Below are positions 18,350 through 28,164 of a stretch of 64,000 bases of DNA, piece by piece. How positions within the stretch are numbered: position 1 is the first letter of the stretch; every line of letters begins with the position of its first letter. A program made the translations under genes and the position numbers. This DNA comes from Raskinella chloraquaticus (SeqCode) (lineage in GTDB: Bacteria > Pseudomonadota > Alphaproteobacteria > Rhizobiales > UBA4765): the NCBI GenBank assembly GCA_002365175.1, contig DEZK01000019.1:129255-193254 (forward strand). Reading direction: 5' to 3'. Below the pieces are notes generated by a model. It saw only the letters and a program-made list of their open reading frames with translations, ran no database searches and had not been told where the DNA came from.

Positions 18350-19512
18350 TGAGCGCCCGCGGGCGCCGGCATGGCGGCAGTCATCGTCGGGCGTTGCGTA
18401 TGAAAATTGAGCGCGGATGCCCGCTGTCGGCTCAGCGCCAGCAATATCCCGCTCGAAAACGCCACTGCGATCAATGATGATCCGCCAAAGGAGATGAAGG
18501 GCAGCGTCATGCCCTTGGTCGGCATCATGTTGAGATTGACCGCAATATTGATCATCGACTGCACACCATAAAGCGCGGTGAGACCGGCAACCGCCAGACG
18601 TGGAAACGGGTCGTTCTGGCGGAAGGCATGCCAGAATCCGCGCATGACAATGGCGGCGATAAACACAACCAGCAGAAGACAGACGATGATGCCGTATTCT
18701 TCTCCTATTACGGCAAAGATGAAATCGGTATGGCTGTCGGGGATGGATCGTTTGATCGTTCCTTCGCCCGGTCCGACACCAAACCAGCCGCCGCGAATGA
18801 TGCTTTCCTTGGCCTTGATGACCTGTAACCCGCTTTCGCCATCGAACCAGAAACTGTTCACGCGCTTTTGCACATGACCGATAAACAGATAGGCCGCAAC
18901 CAGTCCTCCGGCTCCGGCCGAACCAAGCAGGACCATCCACAACCAGGGCATGGAGGCTATGAAAAACATCAGGCTCCACACCGCGACGACCAGCATCGTC
19001 TGGCCAACATCGGGCTGGCGCACCAGCAGCGTCACCACAACGGCAAGGAGGCCGAAAGCGAAGAGATTTCCCGGCATGTCAGGCCGCTTCAACCCTTCAC
19101 CAAGCAGCCAGGCGCAGACGACAATGAAAGGCGGCTTGACGAATTCCGAAGGCTGGATGGAGAAACCGGCAAACCGCAGCCAGCGCCGCGACCCCTTGTT
19201 CTCGACGCCGATGAACTGCGTCAGGAACAGCGCCAGCACAGAAATGACCAGCAGCAGGAGGCAAACGCGGCGCGCATCGCGCGGTGACAGGAGAGACGTG
19301 GCGATGAGCACGATCACCGCCGGTATGACGTAGAAGAGATGACGCTCGATGAAGTGATAGACCGGCAATCCTTCTCGTGCCGCAGCCCCGGGGCTGGCGG
19401 CAAACGACATCACCACCCCACCGCCGATCAGCACCAGAAAGGCCAGCAACAGAAGACGATCAACCGTCCACCACCACTCGCTGAACGCCGACTTCTCTGC
19501 CCGCGATACCAT
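18346..19512 (-). CDS. ftsW: Septal peptidoglycan glycosyltransferase FtsW
   Basis: SEDS-family polytopic membrane protein that polymerises lipid II at the septum with FtsI. ATG 19512 is preferred, with GGGAGAGG upstream; GTG 19536 is possible. The ~388 residues have about ten hydrophobic helices, the SEDS motif region (ENKGSRRWLRFAGFSIQPSEFVKPPF) and the C-terminal motif TKGMTLPFISFGGSSLI, which are diagnostic. The stop overlaps murG (ATGA); the murD stop is 27 bases upstream. Confidence 0.96.
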   Translation of the reverse strand: MVSRAEKSAFSEWWWTVDRLLLLAFLVLIGGGVVMSFAASPGAAAREGLPVYHFIERHLFYVIPAVIVLIATSLLSPRDARRVCLLLLVISVLALFLTQFIGVENKGSRRWLRFAGFSIQPSEFVKPPFIVVCAWLLGEGLKRPDMPGNLFAFGLLAVVVTLLVRQPDVGQTMLVVAVWSLMFFIASMPWLWMVLLGSAGAGGLVAAYLFIGHVQKRVNSFWFDGESGLQVIKAKESIIRGGWFGVGPGEGTIKRSIPDSHTDFIFAVIGEEYGIIVCLLLVVFIAAIVMRGFWHAFRQNDPFPRLAVAGLTALYGVQSMINIAVNLNMMPTKGMTLPFISFGGSSLIAVAFSSGILLALSRQRASALNFHTQRPTMTAAMPAPAGAQ

Positions 19513-19539
19513 GCCGCCTCTCCCTAGCAGGCGCACGCC

Positions 19540-20922
19540 TTAGGGCAGCGCTGCGACCAGTGCCGTAAACGCCTCCCCCCGTACCTCGAAATTGGCAAAC
19601 TGGTCGAAGGAGGCGCAGGCAGGCGACAGCAGCACCACCGGTTCGCTCGCATCATCCTGCTGGGCTGCCGCTGCCGCCTGGCGCAACGCTTCCTCAAGCG
19701 TTCCGCAAAGGCTGGTCGCCACATGCCCGGCAAGCGTTGCTGCAAATGAGGGAGCTGCATCGCCGATGAGATAAGCATGACGTATTTTGGCAAACAGAGT
19801 CTTTAAATCGGCGATGCCACCCGCTTTCGCAACCCCGCCCGCAATCCAGTGGATATGATCATAGCTGGCCAGCGCCTGGCGTGCCGCATCGGCATTCGTT
19901 GCTTTGGAATCGTTGACAAAAATAACTTTCCCGCGACGGCCAACAATCTGCATGCGGTGCGCGAGGCCGGGAAAGCTCATGAGCGCTGCGACGATTTTTT
20001 TGTCGTCGATGCCAAGGCTTGCCGCCGCTGCAAACGCCGCCGCCGCGTTCTGGGCATTATGCACGCCGCGTAACGTGTCGATACCGGCAAGATCGACGAG
20101 AACCGTTCCCGCCCCGCCGTGAGCCCGCATCAACCGGGTGCCGTCGAGGTAAATTCCGTCGGCCAGCGGTCGTTTCATCGACAGACGAACGACAATCTGC
20201 CCGCGCTGCTCAGCCCTGTCGGCAATGGCTGCGGAGGCATTGTCGTCAACCCCGACAATCGCCGTCCCCTCGGGTTCAACCGCAGCGATCAGCCGCTCTT
20301 TCACCGCCTCATAGCCCTCGAAGCTGCCGTGGCGGTCGATGTGATCGGGCGTCAGATTGAGGTGAATGCCAACCCGCGGCGAAAGCGCGGGTGTAAGGTC
20401 GATCTGGTAGGATGAGCACTCGATCACGTAATGACAGGCCGGTGTCAGAGGCTCAAGCGCCAGCACCGGCGTACCGATATTGCCGCCGATCGCGACCTGC
20501 CGGCCCGCCTGCCCGATGACATGGCCGATAAGTGCCGTTGTCGTTGACTTGCCATTCGTGCCCGTAATGGCAATGACCGGCGCCGGCGGCACATGCGCCT
20601 GCCGCTCGCCAAAGAAGAGATCGAGATCGCCGATGACCGGGATGCCGGCCGCGCGCGCGCGCTCAACGCTCCAATGCGGTTTGGGATGGGTGAGTGGAAT
20701 GCCTGGTGCCAGCACCAGCGCCGAAAGGTCGGCCCATGACAGATTTTTGAGATCGCCGGTTGCAAGTCCTGCGGCCTGCGCCTCGGCCATGCGCGCCGGG
20801 CTGTCGTCGTAGCCGATAATATCCGCGCCGCCAGCATCAAGCGCCCGCGCTGCCGCCATGCCCGAGGCGCCGAGACCGACAATCGCCAGCCTTTGCCCGC
20901 GACGGGTGGTGAGCGCGATCAA
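19540..20922 (-). CDS. murD: UDP-N-acetylmuramoyl-L-alanine--D-glutamate ligase MurD
   Basis: Adds D-Glu to the growing muramyl peptide in the cytosol. The 460 residues open with an NAD-like fold (LAIVGLGASGMAAARAL), then the ATP loop ITGTNGKSTTTALIGHV, LNLTPDHIDRHG and the C-terminal ligase domain with FVNDSKATNADA, all typical MurD motifs. It is 6 bases downstream of mraY in the same orientation. Nothing unusual is seen. Confidence 0.96.
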   Translation of the reverse strand: MIALTTRRGQRLAIVGLGASGMAAARALDAGGADIIGYDDSPARMAEAQAAGLATGDLKNLSWADLSALVLAPGIPLTHPKPHWSVERARAAGIPVIGDLDLFFGERQAHVPPAPVIAITGTNGKSTTTALIGHVIGQAGRQVAIGGNIGTPVLALEPLTPACHYVIECSSYQIDLTPALSPRVGIHLNLTPDHIDRHGSFEGYEAVKERLIAAVEPEGTAIVGVDDNASAAIADRAEQRGQIVVRLSMKRPLADGIYLDGTRLMRAHGGAGTVLVDLAGIDTLRGVHNAQNAAAAFAAAASLGIDDKKIVAALMSFPGLAHRMQIVGRRGKVIFVNDSKATNADAARQALASYDHIHWIAGGVAKAGGIADLKTLFAKIRHAYLIGDAAPSFAATLAGHVATSLCGTLEEALRQAAAAAQQDDASEPVVLLSPACASFDQFANFEVRGEAFTALVAALP

Positions 20923-20927
20923 ACTCT

Positions 20928-22013
20928 CTACCTCAGTTTCAACGTCGACAGGCCGGCCAGCGCCAGCATGACGGAAATGATCCAGAAGCGCATGACGACC
21001 TGCGATTCGGACCAGCCGAGCTGCTCGAAATGATGATGGATCGGCGCCATCTTGAAGACACGCTTTCCCGTGAGCTTGAAGGAAATGACCTGGACGATCA
21101 CCGACACGGCTTCCAGCACGAACAGCCCGCCGATAATGCCCAGCACGATCTCGTGCTTGGTCGCGACCGAGATGACGCCGAGCATGCCGCCCAGAGCCAG
21201 CGAGCCGGTATCTCCCATGAATATCTGCGCGGGGGGCGCATTATACCACAGGAAGCCCAGCCCGGCGCCGATCAGTGCCCCGCAGACCACCGCCAGTTCG
21301 CCAGTGCCTGGCGTCCAGTGAACCTGCAGATAGTCGGCAAAGACGAAATTCCCGGAGAGGTAGGCGATAAAGCCAAAGCTGCCGGCGGCGATAATGACGG
21401 GTACGATGGCCAATCCGTCGAGCCCGTCGGTAAGATTGACCGCATTCCCGGCACCAACAATCACGAAGGCGCCAAACAGGGCCGAGAACAAGCCAAGATC
21501 GATCAGCAGCTCTTTGAAAAAGGGGAAAGCAAGCGCGGTGGCAACGCCCGCCGTCCCCGTCCAGATGAGGACGAGGCAGGCAATCAGCGCCACGAGAAAT
21601 TCAAGCGCCAGTCGCGGCTTGCCGCCGAAACCCTTGGCGTTGCGTTTCGTGACTTTGAGATAATCATCGTAAAACCCGATCGCCCCAAAACCGACGCCGA
21701 CGAAAATGACGATCCACACAAAACGATTGGTGAGATTGGCCCAGGCAAACGTCGAGACGAGGACGCCGGAAAGGATCATCAATCCGCCCATCGTCGGCGT
21801 ACCGCGCTTTGCAAGATGGCTGGCTGGACCATCGCTGCGGATCGGTTGCCCCTCCTTGCCCTGTTTGAGGCGCAGGAGCTGGATGATTGCCGGCCCGAAC
21901 AGAAATACAAAAGCGAGAGAGGAGACCGTCGCCCCCACGGTCCGGAACGTAATGTAGCGAAACAGGTTGAAAGGCTGGAATTGATCGCCATAGGCACTCA
22001 GAAGTGTCAGCAT
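20928..22013 (-). CDS. mraY: Phospho-MurNAc-pentapeptide transferase MraY
   Basis: Polytopic membrane enzyme that moves phospho-MurNAc-pentapeptide onto undecaprenyl phosphate to form lipid I. The 361 residues contain the family signatures KRGTPTMGGLMIL, FYDDYLKV (catalytic Asp pair), NLTDGLDGLA and MAPIHHHFEQLGWSE, the expected magnesium-binding residues. About ten transmembrane helices are visible. AAGGA lies eight bases upstream of ATG 22013. It is 12 bases after murF. Confidence 0.97.
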   Translation of the reverse strand: MLTLLSAYGDQFQPFNLFRYITFRTVGATVSSLAFVFLFGPAIIQLLRLKQGKEGQPIRSDGPASHLAKRGTPTMGGLMILSGVLVSTFAWANLTNRFVWIVIFVGVGFGAIGFYDDYLKVTKRNAKGFGGKPRLALEFLVALIACLVLIWTGTAGVATALAFPFFKELLIDLGLFSALFGAFVIVGAGNAVNLTDGLDGLAIVPVIIAAGSFGFIAYLSGNFVFADYLQVHWTPGTGELAVVCGALIGAGLGFLWYNAPPAQIFMGDTGSLALGGMLGVISVATKHEIVLGIIGGLFVLEAVSVIVQVISFKLTGKRVFKMAPIHHHFEQLGWSESQVVMRFWIISVMLALAGLSTLKLR

Positions 22014-22025
22014 TCGAAAATATCC

Positions 22026-23462
22026 TTAGGCCTTATCGGCGCCATTATCCTGCCCGGCGAGGGCGTAGCGCGTCTTGAACGCCGCGACAATGGCCGCGAC
22101 ACGCGATCCGTTCGAGCCCTTGACCATGATGACGTCGCCCGCGCGTGGCAATGCGATGACCGCCGCCTCGATGTCTGCGGCGCTGGACGCGTGCCCACCA
22201 CGGTTGGCGGATGGCAGGTGGTGATGGAGCGCCTCCATCAGCGGGCCGGCGGTGAACACAAGGTCAACCTGCGCTGCCAGTAACGGGGAGGCCAAGGCTT
22301 CATGCAAGTCTTTTGCCGCCGCCCCGAGCTCCAGCATATCCCCCAGAATCGCGATCCGCCGTCCCCCGGCCCCCGGTCGCGATGCACCAAGCACAGCGAA
22401 AGCCGCCGCCATGGACGCCGGGTTGGCGTTGTAACTTTCGTCAATCAGCATGAAGCTGCCGCCTTGCGGCAGGGCAAAAGTCAGACACTCACCGCGCCCC
22501 CTTGGCGCCCGTAGCCTGGCATAAGCAACCCCTGCCAAGGCGAGATCACCGCCCAGCACCGAAACCGCGCCGAGCACGGCAAGGGAATTCTGCACTACAT
22601 GGCGCCCCGGCATGCCGATCCTGTAGGTCATCTGCGTTCCCAGAACAGACGCCGTGACAAGCGAGCCATCCGCCCCGTCCCGAACGTCCACAAGGCGAAC
22701 ATCGGCAGCAGGATGCTCGCCGAACAGGATAACACGCGCGCCTCGCGCGGACGCCCGCTGCGCCAGCACATCATGAAACGCATTGTCGCGATTGATGAGC
22801 GCTGCACCGCCTGGCTCCAGCCCTGCGAAGATTTCGGCCTTCGCCTCGGCGATCTCCTCCACACTGGAAAAATACTCAAGATGCGCCGCCTCCACCGTCG
22901 TGACGATGGCGACATGCGGGCGGACCAGCTGCGTCAGCGGCGTGATCTCGCCGGCATGGTTCATACCAATCTCGAAAACGCCATAGGTGCTGGTCGCCGG
23001 CATCGATGACAGCGTCAACGGTACGCCGATGTGATTGTTGAAGGAAGCAAGTGCCGCATGGGTCGGCCCCGACGGCGCCAGCACCGAGCGCAGCGCCTCC
23101 TTGGTCCCGGTCTTGCCGACCGAGCCGGTGACCGCGGCGATCCGTGCCGCTGAACGGGCACGGGACGCTGCCGCCAGCCGATAGAGTGCTGCCAGCGGCT
23201 CATCAACGATGAGGTAGCGCCCCGCCATCGCCAGGCCCGGGAGCTTGTCTTCAGCGATGATCGCTGCCACCGCGCCCGCAGAAAGCGCTGCCTCGACATA
23301 GGCATGCCCGTCATTGCGCTCGCCCGTCAGCGCCACAAAAACATCTCCTGGTTTGAGGCTGCGGGTATCAATGGAAAAGCCGCCGACTGACGCGAACGGA
23401 CCACCAGCCAGGCGCCCGCCGGTCGCCGCCGCGATCTCGTCCATTGTCCACAATCGGCTCAT
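22026..23462 (-). CDS. murF: UDP-MurNAc-tripeptide--D-alanyl-D-alanine ligase MurF
   Basis: Adds D-Ala-D-Ala, the Ddl product, to complete the UDP-MurNAc pentapeptide. The 478 residues show the N-terminal MurF domain (GFSIDTRSLKPGDVFVAL), the ATP loop AVTGSVGKTGTKEAL, the NHIGVPLTL and GMNHAGEI motifs and the C-terminal LIDESYNANPASM/MVKGSNGSRVAAIV. The start overlaps the murE stop as ATGA, a sign of coupled translation. Confidence 0.96.
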   Translation of the reverse strand: MSRLWTMDEIAAATGGRLAGGPFASVGGFSIDTRSLKPGDVFVALTGERNDGHAYVEAALSAGAVAAIIAEDKLPGLAMAGRYLIVDEPLAALYRLAAASRARSAARIAAVTGSVGKTGTKEALRSVLAPSGPTHAALASFNNHIGVPLTLSSMPATSTYGVFEIGMNHAGEITPLTQLVRPHVAIVTTVEAAHLEYFSSVEEIAEAKAEIFAGLEPGGAALINRDNAFHDVLAQRASARGARVILFGEHPAADVRLVDVRDGADGSLVTASVLGTQMTYRIGMPGRHVVQNSLAVLGAVSVLGGDLALAGVAYARLRAPRGRGECLTFALPQGGSFMLIDESYNANPASMAAAFAVLGASRPGAGGRRIAILGDMLELGAAAKDLHEALASPLLAAQVDLVFTAGPLMEALHHHLPSANRGGHASSAADIEAAVIALPRAGDVIMVKGSNGSRVAAIVAAFKTRYALAGQDNGADKA

Positions 23463-24925
23463 ACCTGCCCCCCGCGCACGGAAATCGCCGCACGCGCGGC
23501 CTCATGATCGGAAAACGGCAACACGCGGTCTCCGACGATCTGACCGGTCTCGTGCCCCTTGCCGGCAATCACCAGAATATCCCCCGCGCGCAGACAATCG
23601 ACCGCATGGCTGATCGCCTCGCCGCGCGGCCCAATTTCAAGCGCCCCCGGGCAGGTCTTGAGAATCGCCGCGCGGATCAGCGCCGGATCTTCGCTGCGCG
23701 GATTATCATCGGTGATGATCACCATATCAGCCTTGCGCGCCGCGATCTCGCCCATGACCGCTCGCTTGGCGCTATCACGATCCCCGCCGCAGCCGAAGAC
23801 AACCACAAGCCGCCCGGCGGCGTAAGGACGCAACGCATCGAGCACATTCTCGAGCGCATCGGGCTTGTGCGCGTAGTCAACGTAGACCGCCGCGCCGTTG
23901 ACACTGCCCACATGCTCGATCCGCCCTTTCACGCCCTTCAGCGCAGCGAGGGCTGCAAATACCCGCACCGGCGCTTCGCCAACCGCTATCGCCAGACCAG
24001 CCGCCACAAGCGCATTGGCCGCCTGAAAATCGCCAACCAGAGGTAGTAATATCTCTGCCGCGCCATAGCGTCCGGTAATCGCCAGCCTCTGGCCTTGCGC
24101 CAGTCTGTCGCGTGAGGTGACGCATATATCACGCCCCGTTGCACCAAGGCTCAAAACCCGTATGCCGCGCCGCTCTGCGGCCGCTTCAAAGGCCACTCCT
24201 GCCGCGCTGCTGCAATCGATAACCAGCGTCGCCGCGACCGGCATCACCTCGCTGACGAGGCGCAATTTCGCGGCCAGATAAGCCTCTGACGTGCGATGAT
24301 AGTCGAGGTGGTCATGGCTCAGATTGGTAAAGGCACCGGCAGCGAGCCTGACGCCGTCAAGGCGAAACTGATCAAGCCCATGTGACGAGGCTTCAAGCGC
24401 CAGATGGGTGACGTTGTCGCCGGCGAGTTCATCGAGCTGGCGATGCAGGGCGACCGGGTCGGGTGTCGTCAGCGAGCCATAGCGTTCTTCCTCGCCGACT
24501 ACCACGCCCAGCGTACCGAGGCTCGCCGAGCGGTAACCAAGCGTGGAGAAAATCTGTCGCGCAAAAGAAGCAACCGATGTCTTGCCGCTGGTACCGGTGA
24601 TCGCAACGATGATCGCTGGCTGGCGCGGATAGAGCCGTGCTGCGAGTTGCGACAACGTCAGACGTGGCTGTCGACTGACAAGAACGGGCACGGACTGGGG
24701 CGCCAGGGCCGACAGACCCTGTTCGCTGATCAGGATTGCAGCCGCGCCGCGCGAAACCGCTTCCTGCGCAAAGGCTGCGCCGTCATGGCGCCCACCCGGC
24801 AGGGCGGCAAACAGTGAGCCGTGACTGACCGATCGGCTGTCTGCCGTCAGACCTGATATGTCCGGATCGCCGCCGCCACCGCTGCGGGACGTCGCCAAAC
24901 CGGCAATGAGCGTGCTGAGTCGCAT
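23459..24925 (-). CDS. murE: UDP-MurNAc-L-Ala-D-Glu--meso-diaminopimelate ligase MurE
   Basis: Adds the third stem-peptide residue. The 488 residues have GLTADSRSVSHGSLFAAL, the ATP loop ITGTSGKTSVASF, and the acceptor-specifying DDNPRSEDP motif, in which Asp-Asn-Pro-Arg selects meso-diaminopimelate rather than lysine. The organism therefore has a standard Gram-negative DAP-type wall. It begins 32 bases after the ftsI stop. Confidence 0.97.
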   Translation of the reverse strand: MRLSTLIAGLATSRSGGGGDPDISGLTADSRSVSHGSLFAALPGGRHDGAAFAQEAVSRGAAAILISEQGLSALAPQSVPVLVSRQPRLTLSQLAARLYPRQPAIIVAITGTSGKTSVASFARQIFSTLGYRSASLGTLGVVVGEEERYGSLTTPDPVALHRQLDELAGDNVTHLALEASSHGLDQFRLDGVRLAAGAFTNLSHDHLDYHRTSEAYLAAKLRLVSEVMPVAATLVIDCSSAAGVAFEAAAERRGIRVLSLGATGRDICVTSRDRLAQGQRLAITGRYGAAEILLPLVGDFQAANALVAAGLAIAVGEAPVRVFAALAALKGVKGRIEHVGSVNGAAVYVDYAHKPDALENVLDALRPYAAGRLVVVFGCGGDRDSAKRAVMGEIAARKADMVIITDDNPRSEDPALIRAAILKTCPGALEIGPRGEAISHAVDCLRAGDILVIAGKGHETGQIVGDRVLPFSDHEAARAAISVRGGQV

Positions 24926-24957
24926 GCCACAAGAGGTCGCCTAAACCGGCGCCGGCG

Positions 24958-26703
24958 TCAACGCACCGCCGGAAGCGCCAGGGCTGGCTGGGAGCCAGCC
25001 AGGCGCTCGATACGCGGCGCCACCTGCAGCAGAGGGGCTACACGAGAAATCACCTTGCCAACCGTCGGCGCCGCGTTGAGACCAGCCGTCGCCTCGCCGG
25101 CCCCGGGGGTGCGTTGCGGCTCATCGAGCGTCACGAGCACCACATAGCGCGGCTTGTCGGTGGGAAACGCCGCAAGAAACGAGTTCAGGCGCTTGTTCTT
25201 CTGATAACCGTGCGGACCAGGCTTGTCGGCCGTACCAGTCTTGCCGCCGACCAGAAAGCCCTCGACCTCGGCCCGCTTGCCGGATCCTTTTTCGACATTG
25301 AGCCGGAAGAGTTGGCGCATGGCGTCCGATGTTGCCTGCGAGAGGACGCGGGGAGCGAGCGCTCTTGCCTCCTCGGCACTCCGTTTGCGGAAGGTCGGCC
25401 GCACGAGATAGCCGCCATTCATCAGGGCAGCCGTGGCGGCTGCCGCCTGAAGCGGTGCCACGGCGATGCCGTGACCGAAAGCGATGGTGGCCGATTCAAC
25501 CGGCTTCCACTGGCGCCGGCGAAATTGCGGCTTGGCGCTTTCCGGCAATTCAGTACGCAAACGATCGGCAAATCCAAGCTTCTGCATAAATTCGCGATGA
25601 TGATCGACACCCAGGGCCAGCGCCATTTTCGCCGAGCCGATATTGGAGGAATAGATAAACACTTCCGGCAGGGTCAGCACCCGCCCCTTGCCGTGAAAAT
25701 CACCGATTCTCTGTGATCCGAATTGGAGCGGCGCCCGGGCATCAAGCTGGCTTGCCATCGTGAAGCGCCCTGATTCAAGCGCCATCGCAACGGTGAAGGC
25801 TTTGAAGATGGATCCAAGCTCATAGGTGCCGGTGGTGATGCGGTTGAGTGCATTGAGGTCGATTGAATCCTTGGGGTCGTTAGGGTCGTAATCGGGCAAG
25901 GACGCCAGCGCGACAATCTCACCCGTCGTGACATCAAGGATGACGCCAGACGCGCCGACGGCCGCGTAAAGCTTCATTGCCTCGGCCAGTTCATCGCGCA
26001 GCGCGTGCTGCGCTCGCAGGTCGATGGACAATTCAACGGCTGAATTGTCGCGATCACGCTCGCCCGAAAGTCCCGCCTCGCGAAGCGCAATCAGCCCGCG
26101 GTCGGCATCGATCCATTTCTCCAGGCCGGCCGCGCCGATATTTTCGATACCGACATGGCCGATGACATGAGACAACGTGCGTCCGGATGGGTAGACGCGC
26201 CGGTTTTCTTCGCGAAAGCCGATACCTGGAATTCCAAGTCTGTGAACGCGCTGCTGCTCAGCCTCGTTGATCCCGCGTTTCAGCCAGATAAACCCTTTGC
26301 CGCTCGCCAGCTTGCTGCGCAATTCCGAAGTGCTGATATCAGGCAGTGCGTCCGCCAACAGGTCGGCTGCCTCATTGGCGTCAATAATCCGGTTTGGCTG
26401 GGCAAAAAGCGAAGGCTTCCTGACATCTGTGGCCAGAATGACGCCGTTGCGGTCAACCACATCGGGGCGCGACATCGCTGGCAGATCGTCCGCGCTGCGC
26501 GCGACGATGGCGCGTGGCTTACCGGTGACCGCCATATAAACGAGGCGGCCTGTGATGCTGGTGAAAACCGCAAAAAACACGGTCATGACCACAACGAGGC
26601 GGATGCGCCCCTTGTCTAGGCGCTTCTTGCGCGCCCCCTGGAGAGCCAACTGCTTGATACGGGGCGAGATAACGCCTGCACCACTATCTGACACGCTATT
26701 CAT
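24958..26703 (-). CDS. ftsI: Septal transpeptidase FtsI (PBP3)
   Basis: Class B penicillin-binding protein that cross-links septal peptidoglycan. It has a cytoplasmic basic tail, one transmembrane helix (LVVVMTVFFAVFTSITGRLVY), the PBP dimerisation domain and a transpeptidase with all three active-site motifs: SxxK in GSIFKAFT, SxN in SSNIG and KTG in GGKTGTADK. About 581 residues. The start is either ATG 26703 or an upstream GTG at 26712; only a weak ribosome site is seen. It follows ftsL by 37 bases. Confidence 0.95.
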   Translation of the reverse strand: MNSVSDSGAGVISPRIKQLALQGARKKRLDKGRIRLVVVMTVFFAVFTSITGRLVYMAVTGKPRAIVARSADDLPAMSRPDVVDRNGVILATDVRKPSLFAQPNRIIDANEAADLLADALPDISTSELRSKLASGKGFIWLKRGINEAEQQRVHRLGIPGIGFREENRRVYPSGRTLSHVIGHVGIENIGAAGLEKWIDADRGLIALREAGLSGERDRDNSAVELSIDLRAQHALRDELAEAMKLYAAVGASGVILDVTTGEIVALASLPDYDPNDPKDSIDLNALNRITTGTYELGSIFKAFTVAMALESGRFTMASQLDARAPLQFGSQRIGDFHGKGRVLTLPEVFIYSSNIGSAKMALALGVDHHREFMQKLGFADRLRTELPESAKPQFRRRQWKPVESATIAFGHGIAVAPLQAAAATAALMNGGYLVRPTFRKRSAEEARALAPRVLSQATSDAMRQLFRLNVEKGSGKRAEVEGFLVGGKTGTADKPGPHGYQKNKRLNSFLAAFPTDKPRYVVLVTLDEPQRTPGAGEATAGLNAAPTVGKVISRVAPLLQVAPRIERLAGSQPALALPAVR

Positions 26704-26740
26704 GATGATCACTTAACGCTGGCAGTAAACAGGGCGGAAA

Positions 26741-27166
26741 CTACTGGGCAGGTTTCAGGGGTCTTTTGGCAGGGACAGGCGGGCGGAAAGGCTTGCGCTC
26801 CGACCCGGTGGGCGAACCAAGCTCGGTATCTGCAACCGGCAGGCCAGCGTTGAGCGGCAGCTTGTCGATAAAGGCACCAAGATCGGGCAGGCGGTCGGGA
26901 ATTTCGCTTGTTGTCGTGAGCTGCGATACCGAGAATGGCTTCAGGTGCTTGAGATGGCGCTCGGCCAGCCCCTGCAGGCGCGAGGGCTTCGACAGCGCAC
27001 TGAATTGCGCACGAAGCGCGGCGATGGCATCGCGCTCGATCGCGATGTCCTTCTCCAGCCGCTGGGCTTCACGATTGAGCGCGATCGAGTCGTATTTGAC
27101 GCGGTAAACAAAAGCCGCAAGACCCACAAGGCAAGCGATGGCAAAGATGGCGATGAAACGGATCAA
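26741..27166 (-). CDS. ftsL: Cell division protein FtsL
   Basis: Small bitopic divisome protein that works with FtsB/DivIC and FtsQ and helps activate FtsWI. I place the start at TTG 27166: it overlaps the rsmH stop (TTGA) and has a strong AAGGAGG ribosome site five bases upstream, whereas the longer frame to 27208 would begin inside rsmH without a site. The ~141-residue product then starts LIRFIAIFAIACLVG, going straight into its membrane helix, followed by a heptad-rich coiled coil (LNREAQRLEKDIAIERDAIAALRAQFSAL) and a Pro-rich tail. Identity rests on position, size and topology because FtsL is poorly conserved. Confidence 0.85.
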   Translation of the reverse strand: MIRFIAIFAIACLVGLAAFVYRVKYDSIALNREAQRLEKDIAIERDAIAALRAQFSALSKPSRLQGLAERHLKHLKPFSVSQLTTTSEIPDRLPDLGAFIDKLPLNAGLPVADTELGSPTGSERKPFRPPVPAKRPLKPAQ

Positions 27167-28164
27167 CTTTGCCTCCTTCCTCGTCCCGCACCGAACTCCG
27201 GCGTCCATAGCCCAAGCGCTGCGCGCTCCAGGGGCCAGGCGCGATGATCGCTGCGGATGGCCGAGCGTAATTTGGCCGAGCGCGCCCTCGGATTTTCCAT
27301 TGTCTCCGCCGGATGCGGCGTTTCGAGACCCGGTCGCGTCAAGATGAAGCTTGGTACTTTTGCCGCGACATCGGGAAGGTGGCGCGACGGATTAGCCGCC
27401 TGCGCCCGCTCGTTGAGGAAGCGTTTGACGATACGGTCCTCCAGCGAATGGAACGTCACAACCGCCAGCCGTCCATGCGGCTTCAGCACGGCTTCAGCCC
27501 CTGATAATCCCGCCGCGAGCTGATCGAGTTCGCCGTTGACCGCAATCCGCAAGGCCTGAAAACTGCGCGTCGCCGGATGAATGCGCTCTTGCCCCGGGAT
27601 CGCGACCACGCGCGCAATCGCCTCGGCAAGATCGAGCGTCCGCTCAAAAGGCGAGATCTGCCGGCGCGCGACGATCATCCGCGCAACTGCCCGCGAACGC
27701 TTTTCCTCACCGAAACGGTAGAGGATATCGGCCAGCACCGCTTCATCGCAACCATTCACCAGATCAGCCGCGCTCGGCCCCTCGCCGCTCATACGCATGT
27801 CGAGCGGACCATCATGACGGAAGGAAAAGCCGCGCGCCCCGTCGTCAAGCTGCATGGAGGAGACGCCGAGATCGAAAACGACACCATCAACTGGCACAAG
27901 CTGGCGCTCGGCAAGGCACTCAGCCAGCGCACCGAAGGGGGATTGGATAAGCGTGAGGCGATCTTGGCCGGTAAACCGGCGCTGCCCGGCTGCAATCGCC
28001 GCAGGATCACGGTCAAAGGCGATGACGGTCGCACCGGCTGCGAGCAGGGCCTGCGTATAGCCACCCGCCCCGAACGTCCCATCGACGATGACATTGCCCG
28101 GCACAACGGCAAGCGCGGCCATGACCTGCGACAGCATCACGGGAACGTGTGCCGCAGCCATCAT
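27163..28164 (-). CDS. rsmH: 16S rRNA m4C1402 methyltransferase RsmH (MraW)
   Basis: SAM-dependent N4-methylation of cytosine 1402 in 16S rRNA; first gene of the division cluster here. The ~333-residue product from ATG 28164 starts MMAAAHVPVML, followed by the SAM loop DGTFGAGGYTQALL, AFDRDP, VVFDLGVSSMQLDDGARGFSF and TFHSLEDRIVKRFL, all RsmH signatures. GAGGA is ten bases upstream. A longer frame to 28242 lacks conserved sequence. In most relatives mraZ precedes rsmH, but here the upstream 220 bases lead directly to rnpB. Confidence 0.95.
   Translation of the reverse strand: MMAAAHVPVMLSQVMAALAVVPGNVIVDGTFGAGGYTQALLAAGATVIAFDRDPAAIAAGQRRFTGQDRLTLIQSPFGALAECLAERQLVPVDGVVFDLGVSSMQLDDGARGFSFRHDGPLDMRMSGEGPSAADLVNGCDEAVLADILYRFGEEKRSRAVARMIVARRQISPFERTLDLAEAIARVVAIPGQERIHPATRSFQALRIAVNGELDQLAAGLSGAEAVLKPHGRLAVVTFHSLEDRIVKRFLNERAQAANPSRHLPDVAAKVPSFILTRPGLETPHPAETMENPRARSAKLRSAIRSDHRAWPLERAALGLWTPEFGAGRGRRQS
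27168..27178 (-). promoter_or_regulatory. Ribosome-binding site for ftsL
   Basis: On the minus strand GGAAGGAGG lies just inside the 3' end of rsmH and five bases before TTG 27166. It is one of the strongest ribosome sites in the window and decides the rare TTG start of ftsL. Confidence 0.75.

Noticed and set aside
17240..18979. A 579-residue frame that includes murG plus an N-terminal extension
   Set aside because: The extension overlaps ftsW out of frame and lacks conserved sequence; the ATGA overlap at 18349 fixes the real murG start.
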